DNA of 64,000 nt, taken from positions 124,001 to 188,000 of the forward strand of contig JAJTUP010000078.1 in the NCBI GenBank assembly GCA_021399435.1. Reading direction: 5' to 3'. The position numbers and the translations under genes were made by a program. The DNA is from Diaporthe sp. PMI_573 (taxonomy: Eukaryota > Ascomycota > Sordariomycetes > Diaporthales > Diaporthaceae). Positions 44,101-54,262 of this stretch are shown here, piece after piece. Position 1 is the first letter of the stretch, and each line of letters opens with the position of its first letter. The notes beneath the pieces were generated by a model that ran no database searches, was not told the origin of the DNA, and worked only from the letters and a program-made list of their open reading frames with translations.

Positions 44101-44316
44101 CAAGAAAATTATCACCAGAACCATATTTGGCCACTTTCCTGGGCCAATTGACCCTATATAGAGGAAAAACCAGATGCCATATATGACTTGCAAGTCTGGC
44201 AAGTCTGAGTGAGGAGAACTTGACTTGATTTGGGTTGTGAGCCCGACGATTTGATTTGCAAGACTTGATTTGACTTGCCAACTTGACTTGCTAGACTTGA
44301 CTTATTAGGAACGCTG
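41156..44316 (-). mobile_element. hAT DNA transposon, full length with terminal inverted repeats
   Basis: Ends: CAGCGTTCCTAACAAGCCAA at 41156 and, on the other strand at 44316, CAGCGTTCCTAATAAGTCAA, agreeing at 18 of the first 20 bases. Subterminal regions are rich in GACTTG/CAAGTC hexamers on both sides, as is usual where hAT transposases bind. The 8-bp flanks (CACTCAAC and GGCGGAGT) do not match, so no target-site duplication is visible. Contains one long transposase gene on the minus strand. Confidence 0.88.
41303..43948 (-). CDS. hAT-family transposase, apparently intact
   Basis: Cut-and-paste transposase. From the ATG at 43948 (MDTPSSTALSDADD) it has 881 aa; the frame is open up to an ATG at 44026 (907 aa). 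A BED-like zinc finger is seen at about residues 110-150 of the short form (VFLCKHCE, then AGRHLKNQH). The RNase H-like core keeps its acidic residues: ITFDLWTSPNN, LGFFTADNADSCDTAV, and the Glu in MSSECERCFS. The C-terminal dimerisation region reads DFLTIPAMSSECERCFSVAK. The insertion domain between them is the expected size. No stop, frameshift or intron is needed, in contrast with most neighbours, so the element may be recent and could still be mobile if transcribed. Confidence 0.93.
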   Translation of the reverse strand: MDTPSSTALSDADDFSNGLTAGNDAFSVLRRASSSNSLSFTYQTASIRADDIRGAKDVDELPKIKLKSDGRVNTYILEAWLHKKRKRNSWIQPHVNCLVRLNPDDTHEDVFLCKHCESIGITKLFDGEATTSAGRHLKNQHRIFPDGELQGQDGDEPLAKRQAIIDFAKTSSSDKSSQRLVVRTAAEEFKNLLMGWIIDANIPFYGIEHPLFRELLLVLNRDFINELLPESADTVKNWITMEYETRKTLLKREFQVARSKIHITFDLWTSPNNIALLSIIAHFVDTSGKLQIRLLSLERVEGSHGGENQARIMVQLFRDFDISKKLGFFTADNADSCDTAVRAILKALKPHLTEYQRVKLERQVRIRCFGHVPNLSAKAFLEGASSEIFDSAYNKDNLDVDTELRLLKEWRKYGPVGKLHNAVHFIRRSSQRRDQFLAITTGRIRADVLQELGLWLIEKDVVGLMVKADNDTRWNSIYLMILRAIKLKDIIDTFCRLSRTDEKPEKRIPEEDVLQHEDWLVLTEILEILKPYIEYTKYFEGREPRFAEVISTVCCLQDHLKEMQKRYNEGLVGTPFETPQIDLEEPSFGSSDSAESCIFVAGDESQMPRRSQREIRLPTRLQDFEVDISSPRQASSIPQSRSSPPESPRATEELQLGDLSLRYIQHSLEFASKKLEKYRNLMEETGVYWAAMILHPAHKTRFIEVYYPERKEAIVKDFRALFDDSYVDRASGSSQPVPQNAQAKKTKTPWITKGNYYQTQQPRLIDEIEDYLSEPPRPLAEEETNQGGGEEAEDLISWWISRKGKWPRLYRMAIDFLTIPAMSSECERCFSVAKLQISSQRHRQHFATMKSCQCLKNWARMGMFNWKEMGVSKASGESSGG

Positions 44317-45010
44317 GGCGGAGTGGCCGCTGGTGTACCTGGTAATGGCCGTATGTCAGCAATCTTGTAGTCTAGATGAAAACCACGAGTGTGCTGTTCC
44401 TACAGACGCTACCTCGCCCTTGTCTTCCGCTTTCGCTCCTTGACAATGAGGGCGCTCTTCCGGGAAAATCCAGCTGCGACTCCAACGTATGGTATTTACT
44501 TAATTGAAAGCACTTAATAATTTGGACATTGCTCCTATGAGAACGATATCGTAAAAGTCCATGGTTAAGTACAGTACAGTTGTCACGAGCACTTTTAAGA
44601 GGCTAATGAAATATTGGATATATCTTAGAAAGGACCGCTTATATGATTTGTCAGAATTACTTCTGAAAGTCTTGGCTCTGTGTCAAGGTCACCGCCGATG
44701 ATTATATGTCGAGAGGTCAGGGGAAGATGCTGGGCAAGGGGTTGCATGAGGGCAGATCAGGATCTGAACATTCCGTGCTATGTTGCGATGCCTAACTACA
44801 TTGCGTTTCCAACGCGTCTAGCCACCTATCTTATAACCTGACCTGCTTACCTCTCATGGATCTCGATGCGCGCTGACCTGAACGGAGTGGCGCTTTGACT
44901 ATGGGGCCACATGGGCCTGAGCGCTGCTACGGCACCCTACGCTGGGCCCCGACGGGTCCGACGGGTCCGAAGTGCTGCCTTCCAACATTATATACTGCAC
45001 AAGCACAGAC
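44317..45010. other. intergenic, no gene seen
   Basis: No coding region recognised. A short direct repeat CGGGTCCGACGGGTCCGA-like occurs at about 44949-44971. Confidence 0.45.
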
Positions 45011-45253
45011 CTATGGGGAACAGTAAGCGCCACCATGGCTTAAAACGCAGTAAGTAGTACCACCGCAAACCGCAGCAAGTTGCCACTGCCCTTTAAAGTC
45101 GCATATGTACAAAGAACCGTCTGGAGCTTCGTTACCCTCGCGATCGATAATGACAGGATGACCTCCACCGCAGCCCCAACTATTAGTAACACACATCTCA
45201 GATGCTACAAGGTTCAGTGCAGCAAGTCCGAGAAGAAAGGAGGCAGTATACAT
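45011..45253 (-). CDS. small secreted cysteine-rich protein
   Basis: An 80-aa protein from an ATG at 45253. The N-terminus MYTASFLLGLAALNLVASEM is a signal peptide of normal size. The remaining about 60 residues have six cysteines (MCVTNSWGCGGG, YICDF, AAVCGG, YCVLSHGGAYC), enough for three disulfides, plus many glycines. It is intron-free as read. Such proteins in filamentous fungi act outside the cell as effectors, surface proteins or antimicrobial peptides; this one cannot be assigned. It lies in a transposon-rich place, between the hAT element and the second patatin-like copy, which is typical of effector-like genes. Confidence 0.65.
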   Translation of the reverse strand: MYTASFLLGLAALNLVASEMCVTNSWGCGGGHPVIIDREGNEAPDGSLYICDFKGQWQLAAVCGGTTYCVLSHGGAYCSP

Positions 45254-45540
45254 TGTCGCTTGTGGTAAAACAGGGAACCTGACGAAATTGGTTTCGAATA
45301 TATGAATTTGATTGAGCAGTACAACATGTAAGTCGAGGAATAGAATCAGATAGATGGCAGAACAGGAACAATATTGAGTGGTGTGGAGCTGGGTTTATAT
45401 TATTTCTGACGAATCCTTAATTGGGGAACCTCGGGTCTGAGAGTAGGTTGTGGGGATCAGAATGCTGGTAGTAGCGACTTGTTTCGAGGACTTAAGGTAA
45501 GGGTCATGGCTCATTCTTATATTCTAATATTTATGAAAAT

Positions 45541-46441
45541 TGACTTGGGCCCAAGCTCCGATTTGACCCAGACGTGCGCGTTTCTCGAAGACATTCAGAG
45601 GAATACCATTACTGCACTGCCGCTGCGGGACTACTTTGACGTTGTGAGATGCGATGGAATATGTGGCCTGCTCCTCGTGCTGAGCCTTTTTGTGGAGGAA
45701 TGGTCTCTTGACGATGCAGCATACCATATAAGACGAGCGACTAAAACCAGGGTCCACCAGGGCTTGATTACGTTTGGGCCGCAACTAACTTAGCCCTTTC
45801 GCGTACTTGAACGCGCAAATGGCACTAAAGTCGTCCATCACCAGCTAGACTCAGCACCGGATGAGACTTTACTGCAGAGGAGAAGTGTTATCCGATACGA
45901 TGCGAGTCTGTGCGGGCATGATGCGATCGACTCTTCGAATCGCATACTTGCTGACTTCTTTTACATTAAACTAGTTAATCAGCCATGTCTTACCAGCAGT
46001 CCTAAAATCTGCTTACTCAGGCTAAGGTGCCGGGTGCAGCCAGGCCAAGCCCTTTCTATCATCTTGAGGAAGTTTCAACAAAGCAGGATTTATTTCCGGG
46101 GCGATGAACCTAATTACTATGTCTCGCATTTGTTGCCTCCAGACGGGTTACAATGTAGCAACACTGGCGAGCCCTTTTCCCGAATCATCGAAGTTATGGT
46201 CTCTTCGCCGGCATCAAACATAAGCGTCAAGATCGAGGGGGCTGATGGTCAGACACGCCATATCAGCGGAAGCCCTTATCCCCTCGGGCAGCTCATACGG
46301 GACCAAGGCCTGGATTGCTTGTTTGGGAAGCCGAACCACAGTGATGTTGATTCATCAGCGATCCAAGAAAACAGGGCCACGATGCGCCTACACGCAGAAA
46401 AATTGCAAGAAACTTTGAAATCAATTGATAGTTGCCAATAA
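45541..46441 (+). pseudogene. second copy of the patatin-like C-terminal half, one in-frame TAG
   Basis: Closely similar to 29671-30580 of the RING-patatin-like gene. It begins at GACTTGGGC, shared with the first copy, and follows it to the end: TCAFLEDIQRNTITALPLRD, LFVEEWSLDDAAYHIRRATK, LADFFYIKL, FQQSRIYFRGDEPNYYVSHL, HISGSPYPLGQLIRDQGLDC. Everything N-terminal, including the RING-like finger, is missing. TAG at 45791-45793 replaces the TGG Trp codon of the first copy (GPHLTWPL); the rest of the frame is open to 46441. The nucleophile-elbow region here reads VVRCDGICGLLLV, also without the GxSxG serine. There is one small in-frame length difference near codon 105. It is a truncated, dead duplicate. 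Confidence 0.85.
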
Positions 46442-47630
46442 ATTGGGAGGACGGTAAATCGGCTTACACTTCACCATCCCCCTTCTTCCACAACACCGAT
46501 AAGGACAAGAAGCGGCTCGATCATTTAGTGCAGACTGACATTTGTAAGCAGTCAGTGGTAAGTGTTACAGTACTGATGCTGTAATTAATGAAAACAGAGT
46601 GCCGTTTGTTAATGTAATACGAGAACATAGCCCCTTTTACTAACTTGCATGTTATAGATAGGGTGTTTCTACTAGGGGAATGTACAGAATGGTATAGAAC
46701 TACAATGCTATTAATTTGGACCCACGAGAAGCTCATAGACAAACATATATAAACAATGTATAATGTATAGCGCTAAACCGAAGCACTGTACTTTAGAACA
46801 GGATCAGTACTTTACACATCAACACCCAACCTGTTCTAGAGAGGATCATTGACACCACCGAAACAACTCACGCAGAGCCATACGCATTTAGCTCAAGTTG
46901 AAGTTTGGACCATCTAAAATCATAGTGAATACACTCGGGGTTTTCTTTATCATATAGTTTGGTGTTGTTCAAGTTGCTTAGACAACAGAGGCAACTGCAT
47001 AACAAAGGCAGATTAAGCTACTTATTGTGTCCGATAATGTTTGTGGTGCAGATAGCCAAGTAGATATCGCCCGCAGATCCCTGCAGCTGCTTTGCTCCAG
47101 GCAACACTGAGGCCTCCGATACAAGAACATATAATTATCCTGACTGCTCTGTTTCTTAACCTACCACTTTCCAGCACTGACAACATTCAAGCTAGTCTTA
47201 CAGACCCCATCCTTTAATAAGTGATTGAAAACCATTTAAAGTGGCCATCATCCAGGGACGTCCGACACCCAATTTCTGCTTTACATCAGCTATTACTCCG
47301 CTCTTTGTGTCAAAAGTATACCCGAGCTAAACGACATCTCTACACCCAGCAGGCTCTGTTCGACCTCCTCCGCTTCATATAGGCACCAATAGCCTATTTT
47401 CTACCTCATCTACACCATCAAACTACACAACTAAACCATACAGGAACACCACCTTAGGACATAAGCAATGGCTTTATCGTTATCCACCACTAGGCAAATG
47501 CGGCCCATGTAGATATCCTACGCCTGTTAGTAATTGAAAACTGCCGTAATTGAAAGTTAGAACAACGTCGGTTTCTCGAGGACCGAGTGATAGGCTTAGC
47601 CACCGTTTAAGGCGCGAAAATAACCCCGAA
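46442..47630. other. AT-rich intergenic, no gene seen
   Basis: No coding or RNA feature recognised. Confidence 0.5.
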
Positions 47631-47891
47631 ATGCCAGATACCGATGCCGTCCTCGAGGCCGTCCTTGAGGCTACAAAGGCCGAAGCAGAGGAGGCCCGTT
47701 TAGAAGCTGACAAGCTTCTGTGCCAATTTATGGACGCGTATATCGAGAGTGCTACACCGATCAAAGAGAGAGTCATCCAACAATATCAAGAACGACTGGA
47801 CGGTTTGCCGGCCAGCAGTCGCGCAATAGTGTGTGAGACGTTGGCGAATGACGATATTCTCTGTAGAAGACAGACGGTCTTGGCGAACTGA
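47631..47891 (+). CDS. small unrecognised helical protein
   Basis: From the ATG at 47631 an 86-aa frame: MPDTDAVLEAVLEATKAEAE then EARLEADKLLCQFMDAYIES and a second helical part (IKERVIQQYQERLDGLPASS). The strong alanine-glutamate helix pattern looks protein-like and the frame extends upstream to 47550 without an obvious better start. No family recognised. Might be an exon of a lost gene. Confidence 0.35.
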   Translation: MPDTDAVLEAVLEATKAEAEEARLEADKLLCQFMDAYIESATPIKERVIQQYQERLDGLPASSRAIVCETLANDDILCRRQTVLAN

Positions 47892-48540
47892 GTTGTAGGC
47901 AGCAAGCCTTTTAGTTCTAAGGTCCCGGGTCCCACCTCTGTGTTTTGTTGTTAAACATAGGCACTAGTTACGTTAGACTCTTCTGATGGGTGCGGAGCAG
48001 GCTAGTGGGCACTGTACGCCTTCAAAACCTCTCACTTCTTTCGCTTCTGCCCTCCATTCCTCAATATAGTCTATTACCCCAATAGCATATCGGACAGGGG
48101 GCTCTTCTAGTACTAGGTATCACACTCTAAATGTTCTCGTTTACAGTACGGATGAGCATAAAAGTCGTTAGGAAATTCGCGGCAATAATGGGTCAGCCAT
48201 TCAGCCTGGTAGTCTTCTGCTAACCAGGAATCCAGCTCGATTGAACCCTCGAAGAACAGCCACGCTTCTTATAGATAACGTCTCATTTGGATCGGATGGA
48301 GTAGTTAAGGCAGCGAACATACTCTGGAGGCGCACGGGTCAACACTGTACAGGCAGAGAGACATCACAGACAGTATACAATATGCGAAGGCTATACAGTT
48401 GAAAGTAGAAGATTGACCCTTTATCAAGCGGCGGGAGCACCAGCGGGGTCTGAGAGGTCTGGGTTCGTGGCTTGAATTTGCAATAAGGACCTACAGAGAC
48501 ACCAGAAACGAACAAAGAAGCGCCTATATTGGGCTGACAA
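47892..48540. other. intergenic, no gene seen
   Basis: Nothing recognised. Confidence 0.45.
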
Positions 48541-48554
48541 GCTTGGCCAGTGGG

Positions 48555-48680
48555 TCATGAAATGGAACTTGAGGTCCCTGAGTTTCAGCTGCCTGGTCCC
48601 GCTGCCATTGCCCTGCAACCATACTTGTTGAATCTCGCTTCTGACGATAATGCAGGTGCATACATCCGCACAGCTGCAAG
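48555..48680 (-). pseudogene. decayed copy of the C2H2 protein first exon
   Basis: Minus-strand reading KRDSTSMVAGQWQRDQAAET then QGPQVPFHDPLAKLVSPI aligns with RKRDSITMQWQQDQATIETQ, GPEVPFHVPAAQCISPM of the C2H2 gene at 10383-10639; the nucleotide match extends over about 100 bp. The initiating ATG is not kept, and a TAG follows SPI. No finger-encoding second exon is seen downstream to about 48420. A dispersed, partial, dead duplicate. Confidence 0.7.
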
Positions 48681-49407
48681 CCATGTAGAACTTGACGCAT
48701 AAGTTAGCGAGGAATTAAGCTTTTTATTATTATGTAATTCCAGGGAGTGTTTAAAACAAGCCAACATACCGAGGTCTAGCCAGACGGATTAGGATTACAT
48801 ATTCTTAGATGTGGAAAACATAGAGCAGTCATCAGAGACGAAACAGAAGTTGGTAGAGGTATAAGTTTTGACAGCTGGCAAACGAATTTGAGAATACTGA
48901 GAAATAAATTGTGCAGATATCGTGAAAGTTGAAGGCTTTTGGTGTGGCGGGTGTACAAGTGGTGGGGGTGTACGGGTGTGATCAGGACAAACAAGGCAGT
49001 TATGCCACAACCCTCGGCTTTGTTAGGCGGTGCTGCAAGCGATCGATAGTAAATAAGTTTATATTAATCAGGAGGATGAAAAGCCCTAATCTAAGTTAGG
49101 TTTAGGGGACCGAATTATTGAATAAGGATTATAATCTACAAGTTGCAGGAAACAAATCTACAATCATTTTCCCTTTTTACCCGTTTCCCCTGCCTGCGGG
49201 TTTCATTTCTTAAATCCTATAAACTTATTCAAACGAGATGTTGAAAAGCCTTATATATATAAATGTGCTGACTTCCACTTCATTCACGAATCAGTTGGTC
49301 AAAAGCGATGTGCTACAACTTTCCTTCAATCAACCAAATTTGACAAAATGCGTCATTAATTAAACATCCAAACCAACCATCCTTGATACGTGTTTCGCAG
49401 ATTCAAA
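48681..49407. other. intergenic, no gene seen
   Basis: No coding region recognised; includes presumed promoter of the GH64 pseudogene. Confidence 0.45.
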
Positions 49408-50679
49408 ATGATAATATCACCATATCAATGTATGATTAGTTTGCAAGTTTTGGTCTCCCTGGTTGCTGCGCACCCATCTTCAGTTCTGTATGACGCCCTA
49501 CGTACCCTCAAAATGAACGACAAGATCCCGGTCTATAAGACAATCCGTTCTGAGAACACTCTAGAACTAGCGATCAATTTCCACAATGCCGGTCCTGACA
49601 CTATATTCGCATACATACTCGGCCTAGACCCTAACAACGGTAACCAAGCCTTCTACCAAAGCAACTTGGGTTCTGTTTACTACCCTAAATACCTTTCAGC
49701 ATCTAATGAGAGCCTCTCCGGGATAGACTCGAAAGCGAATGACTTGATAATCACCGTCCCACCTAATACCAATACACCCGTCACTCTGAAGTCGTATTTT
49801 AGCCACTCAAGAAATTCAATTTTTTATAGATAGCTCGAATCGCCTAGTGGAGCCATTTCCGGTTTCGGACTCAGACCCTAATTTCGGGGTGAAATGGGTA
49901 TTACTAAACTCACGTGGTCAGGCAGTAGACTTATTACAGATTTATCGTACGTTGATTAAGTTGGCCTACCGATTGGTCTATCGGTTCATTCAGCGGATGG
50001 AGTGGTGCTGAAAAGCCCTGGGCTGCCTTCGGACGCAGTCGAATCCATCTGCAACCAGCTCAAAGATATAGGTCCAGCTTGGGATTCCATGTGTGTATAT
50101 GACGAGTCTGGCAATGCCTTACGTGCATTAGCACCGCATATCTGGCTTGCTCACAACACCTGCAGCAACCTGCGAGGATACTACGACCCATATATCCAAA
50201 AGGTGTGGGAGAAGTACTCGGAGGCTAATCTCACAGTCGATACCCAGATCCATGATGACGGCCCGATGGTAACCTGTCAGGTGGACAACTGTGATCTGCT
50301 ATGCGCCCAAGCTGACGGAAACACTTTTCGATACCAGAAGCCAACTACGATGGATGTTTTCAGATGCAGTGGAGGGCCATTCACAACTCAGGCTCAGAAT
50401 GAGCAACACATGCGGACATGGCCGCGTCTCTGTGCAGCCTTTGTGCGTTCAACTCTGCTTCTGGATGATGGCGATGTTACTCCAGGCCTTAGAAGCTCGT
50501 CCTATTATGCAGCAGATATCACGCATCAGTTCGCTCGAGTAATACATAACAATCTCCTACCTGACGGCACAGGCGGCGCATATACCTTTCCGTTTGACGA
50601 TGTTAATGCCGGTGGGGAAAATGAGGCTGGACTTTTTACTGTTGAAAAACCATTGTCGATTGAGATAACAATTCGCTAG
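49408..50679 (+). pseudogene. GH64 beta-1,3-glucanase (thaumatin-like fold), several lesions
   Basis: GH64 enzymes hydrolyse laminarin-type beta-1,3-glucan. The start MIISPYQCMISLQVLVSLVA is a signal peptide. The N-terminal beta domain follows (LELAINFHNAGPDTIFAYIL, GLDPNN, LIITVPPNTNTPVTLKSY). The C-terminal part keeps PGLPSDAVESICNQLKDIGP, RALAPHIWL, NLRGYYDPYIQKVWEKYSEA, TVDTQI, FRCSGGPFTTQ, AAFVRSTLLLDDGDVTP, FARVIHNNLLP, GGAYTFPFDDVNAGG. Between them the frame moves 1 to 2 near a T run at 49821-49825 (then FFIDSSNRLVEPFPVSDSDP) and back to 1 before 49951, and TAA at 49957-49959 sits in SYVD-VGLPIGLSVHSADG where CAA or a sense codon is expected. Three separate lesions make this a dead gene. 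Catalytic Glu/Asp positions were not mapped. Confidence 0.85.
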
Positions 50680-51308
50680 GATGATATGTATAGGTGTCTA
50701 TGGAGTTCGGCTTTGGGAGTATTTCTCGGAATATATGTGTATGCGTGCGTGTATATCTATCAAAGTTGTTCCTTTACTGTTGTTCTCCCCTTTTGCCTCA
50801 TTCTAATGGCTTCTGACCATGAGCGAGTCGTGCTGGTCGCCGAGGGCTTGTTTTAGGGGCCGGGCAGTATAATTGAAGAGAAACTGACTTAGATGCAGTA
50901 TTACGAGAAGAACGAGATCGGCGGGATGGTGCCCTGGACCCGCCAAAAGTACCTCTGGAACGGCATCAAGATCAAGGCTTGTCAAATAGCCCATTTTTAT
51001 CTGATTGGCCGCCTCGTAGAGGCTAAAATCCAGTAGAATGGCGAAGAAGCGAAGACTGAATCCCTGAGAAAGCTGGATAGCAGAAAAACCATGGTAGTCA
51101 AATTATATCCATTTATAAGCATAGAAGAGATGGGCCACGATTTCCTTTCAGTCTGTATTACACAATACCACTTCTTATCTGGTTGAAATATACTTCAGTG
51201 TGTCTTGCACCAAGGATATCTCTTAAAAATAAGACCTTATTCCGCCATGCCGATGAAAAGCTCCATTCACTTCTTTGGAGGCGTGCAACGTATCCTTAGG
51301 GTTCTTGA
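50680..51308. other. intergenic, possible lost 5' part of the oxygenase gene
   Basis: No conserved exon recognised. A short plus frame at 50894 (MQYYEKNEIGGMVPWTRQKY) is open for about 45 codons without a motif. Confidence 0.35.
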
Positions 51309-52593
51309 ATAACGGATTTGTCATACGACAAAAATGTGAAGTTCAATTTCCATTTCTTGCCCATCTTGGTGATTGAATTCGGGGGCATCAAGGACGGAGG
51401 CTTTGTCAGGGTCGAGCGGTACAAGATCAACGTGAGTAGATGGGGTGTATTCGGGGGGGGGGGTGTGTGCTCTTAACCTTGGAGGTCTTCTACGTCGCGC
51501 TAACATGACGTGTTCTGCCAGGTATACAAAGGTCCCTCAGGCTTTTTCAAGAGCCACATTGACACTCCCCGTGGGAAGAAGCAGTTCGGGTCGCTAATTC
51601 TATGCCTTCCGAGCGAGCATGAGGGCGGTCAGCTGACTGTAAAGCACGTCGGGTTTTCCACAAAGTACGACTGGGGCAAGACACAAACAACCCAGGCCCT
51701 GCAGTGCGCCGCTCTTTACAGCGACTGCGAACACGAGGTCTCGCCGGTTACTAGTGGCCACCGTGTGACCCTGACCTTCAACTTGTACTACGAGCCACGA
51801 GCTGGTGCTGTAGGAGACTCTCTTTCCGGACTGAGCTGCAAGCCGGCACCGGTGGACATTACAAGCCTCACACCGTATGGGGTCCTGGAAAAGCTGCTTC
51901 ATGACCCGGGGTGGATGACGGATGGTAGGTCGGGAACCCTTCCTGGGTGACGAGGTCGGCTAATTGATTTGTGTACAGGCGGGAAGCTGGGCATCTACTG
52001 CGCTCACGCATACCCGACTACAACCTCGGACGTCGCGGAGGTTTATCCGCGTAAGAGCGACCCCCCACCCAACCCCCTACCTAGTGACACAGTTACTGCT
52101 CTCAAGGGTACCGACACGACAATATACGCCGTCCTTTGCTATCTCGGCCTCAAAATCAGTCTCAAGCCGGTTATCCAGAAACCCGAAACTGAGCTGTTCA
52201 AATACCACGATGGCGACCAGTTCCCACTTGAAGTGACTTCTGCTGATCCTGGCGCGGTTTTGAGATCACGGAACATTTACGAGAATACGGACGAACTTGC
52301 TGAAGATATGGGTAAAAAACTGGACGCTGTCAATTGGGTCAACGAAGCATTGTGGAAAAACTTGGCCTTTATACATGGCGTAAGTCCCGCCTCCCTCTCT
52401 TTTTCCCTTTCTATACAAGATCGAATTCACTTTGTGCAAAGAGAAGAGGGCCTGACGGCTGATTCGATCCTGCTATCAGTTTGAGGGAAATGAGGCCGAG
52501 CCGCCTGGCATTACGTATTCCTATATGTCTCTGGTCGCCACCATCCCTCCAGCCGCCGAACGCGGCAATAAGCCGAAGAAACAGAAAAAGTAA
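51309..52593 (+). CDS. 2OG-Fe(II) oxygenase, 5' end not found
   Basis: Prolyl-4-hydroxylase-like dioxygenase using 2-oxoglutarate, Fe(II) and O2. Exons: open from 51309 to 51431, then 51522-51924, 51979-52379 and 52480-52593, introns of 90, 54 and 100 bp, all in phase. Order: VRVERYKINVYKGPSGFFKS, then HIDTPRG (Fe ligands His and Asp), FGSLILCLPSEHEGGQLTVK, ALYSDCEHEVSPVTSGHRVT with the third ligand His (CEHEV) and the Arg (GHRVT) that binds 2-oxoglutarate. The third exon has GKLGIYCAHAY, and the last ends ITYSYMSLVATIPPAAERGN and a lysine tail. These are family features of a fungal group of large 2OG oxygenases. The usual N-terminal about 150 residues and an ATG are missing: the first exon is open back to a TGA at 51306. 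So it is either 5'-truncated or has undetected exons. The catalytic part is intact. Confidence 0.8.
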
Positions 52594-53653
52594 AGAGACA
52601 ACTGGAGGAGTCGCGATGGAACCTGTGCGCCTCACGGCATCTTGATGTAACAGAATCTAAGTCACCGTTGGCAGTGACACGAATTTCTTGCGGGAAAGCA
52701 GCCATGCGACGCTGTTTATTATGTCTAGCACGTTTGACTCATTTGCCGCCTGGTAATCCATATAAAATTGAACATCAGTCATGGGTGAATTCCGTATCTC
52801 CAGGCGGCATGCATCGAAACGTCCTCCCCGTCGACACAGCAGGGTGCGCCTTTCTGCACACTTAAGTGGACAAAAGGACCGGAGTCTGCCCTCCCTTGCA
52901 TTGCCTCCTTCGCTTGGCATGGTTGCCTTGTCATTGCCTGATGTGTACGAGGACACGGGCCCAGTTACCAGCCCCTTGCGGACTTCAACTGCATGTAGTC
53001 CGTATTGGTGCTTCGACCAGGAATGGTGCTTCTTGCCGGAGAATGCAGAAAATGGTATGCAAGTATATGTCGAGCCATCATGTGAACCCCACGGAATGTA
53101 CCAGCGGGGGCAAAGGGAGTGAAAAATTATACCACTAATGCAGAAGGACATGCAGAGACAGAGTACCACGCACAGGATTGTTGTCCAGGTAGCCAGGTAG
53201 CCTGCGGCAATTGAGGACCGCTCCAAACACTCGCTCCCGCCACCCCTATTCCGCCACCCCACATCCGCGTTTACGCGTCCAGGATCTACAATTTGCGATC
53301 CCAGCCGCGGCGCTTGTTAGCGATTCTCCACAACCCTGCGTAAATAGATTGACTGGCAGAGGGTGCAGAGGGTGCAGATGCACATGCGTAACTCACTCAA
53401 ATTTCGCTAGTACGCCACCATAACCGAGATATTGCGGGAGCCATGAACGAGGAGACAATCGCGGAAAAATACAACGAGGCATCTGCAGTGAGGAGTAGCG
53501 TACAGTATTGTACACATTATTGTACAGGACGATCGCCCTCAGATCTAGGCTTTTCCTCTCTGGCCTCCTGTGTTTAGGATACGAAGTAGCTGAGTGATAT
53601 CTACGCTTAGAAGCCCACGGATTCTTTTCCCAGCCATTACTACAATGACCTCG

Positions 53654-53687
<34 letters not shown>

Positions 53688-54073
53688 ATTGCGTCGCCGT
53701 TACTGTCGCCGTTGTCGGCTGCTAGTAAGCTCATCAGCTGTTAGATTTATGGGAGACAGCTGGTTGATAACTAGTCCTCCGCGCCCCTATCTGTGCTGCC
53801 TGAAACAAGGACGGGCTTCCGTAATATTTTAAACAAGGAACAAGGTAGCAAATTATTACTTAAGGCGGCTATCTTCCCCTGACGAGAACCTTCTACACCT
53901 CATGCCAACTTCCTCTATTTACCAATTCTCCAAGCTAACAATAAACTATAGTCTTATTATACAAGGATTCAACGCAATTTCTCTTACACAAGTTACGAAT
54001 TGTAAATATGGGGTGAGTCAAATAGCTAAACGGTATGTTTTCAATATGTTAACGCACCTTTATCTCATCAGCA
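52594..54073. other. stretch without supported gene; contains a T29 run
   Basis: A minus-strand frame at 52657-53262 (201 codons, one hydrophobic segment TTILCVVLCLCMSFCISGII) is open, but so are plus-strand frames over the same place and no family is recognised, so I do not call it. T29 at 53656-53684 is listed separately. Confidence 0.4.
53656..53684. repeat. homopolymer T29
   Basis: An uninterrupted run of 29 T. On the minus strand it would be a poly-A that follows two ACGGCGAC copies. It could be a retroposed tail or simple slippage; no element body was identified. Confidence 0.9.
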
Positions 54074-54262
54074 AGCGGTCCACACATTCCACTTGGCCGA
54101 GACTTCACTTGCCTTGATCACATAGAGGACCACAAAGCATATGATCGAGAGAAGGGTATACCCGGCGTCGACTTCGATCCTTCCAATCTGTGTCTTTTAT
54201 GCCAAGCCAACTACGCTGCGGACTCTGCTCATAATGGCCAGAACCACGAGTTCACAACGTAA
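54074..54262 (+). CDS. short unrecognised coding fragment
   Basis: After a possible acceptor (CATCAG, 54072) a frame reads SGPHIPLGRDFTCLDHIEDH, KAYDREKGIPGVDFDPSNLC, LLCQANYAADSAHNGQNHEF and stops at 54262. The pattern C...H...D...C-x2-C...H looks like a small metal-binding segment. A candidate upstream exon (53902 on) ends with a GTGAGT donor, but in a phase that does not fit this frame. Function and gene limits unknown. Confidence 0.3.
   Translation, partial: SGPHIPLGRDFTCLDHIEDHKAYDREKGIPGVDFDPSNLCLLCQANYAADSAHNGQNHEFTT

Noticed and set aside
52657..53262. 201-codon minus frame with one hydrophobic stretch
   Set aside because: Opposite-strand frames are open too and no homology is recognised; may be chance.
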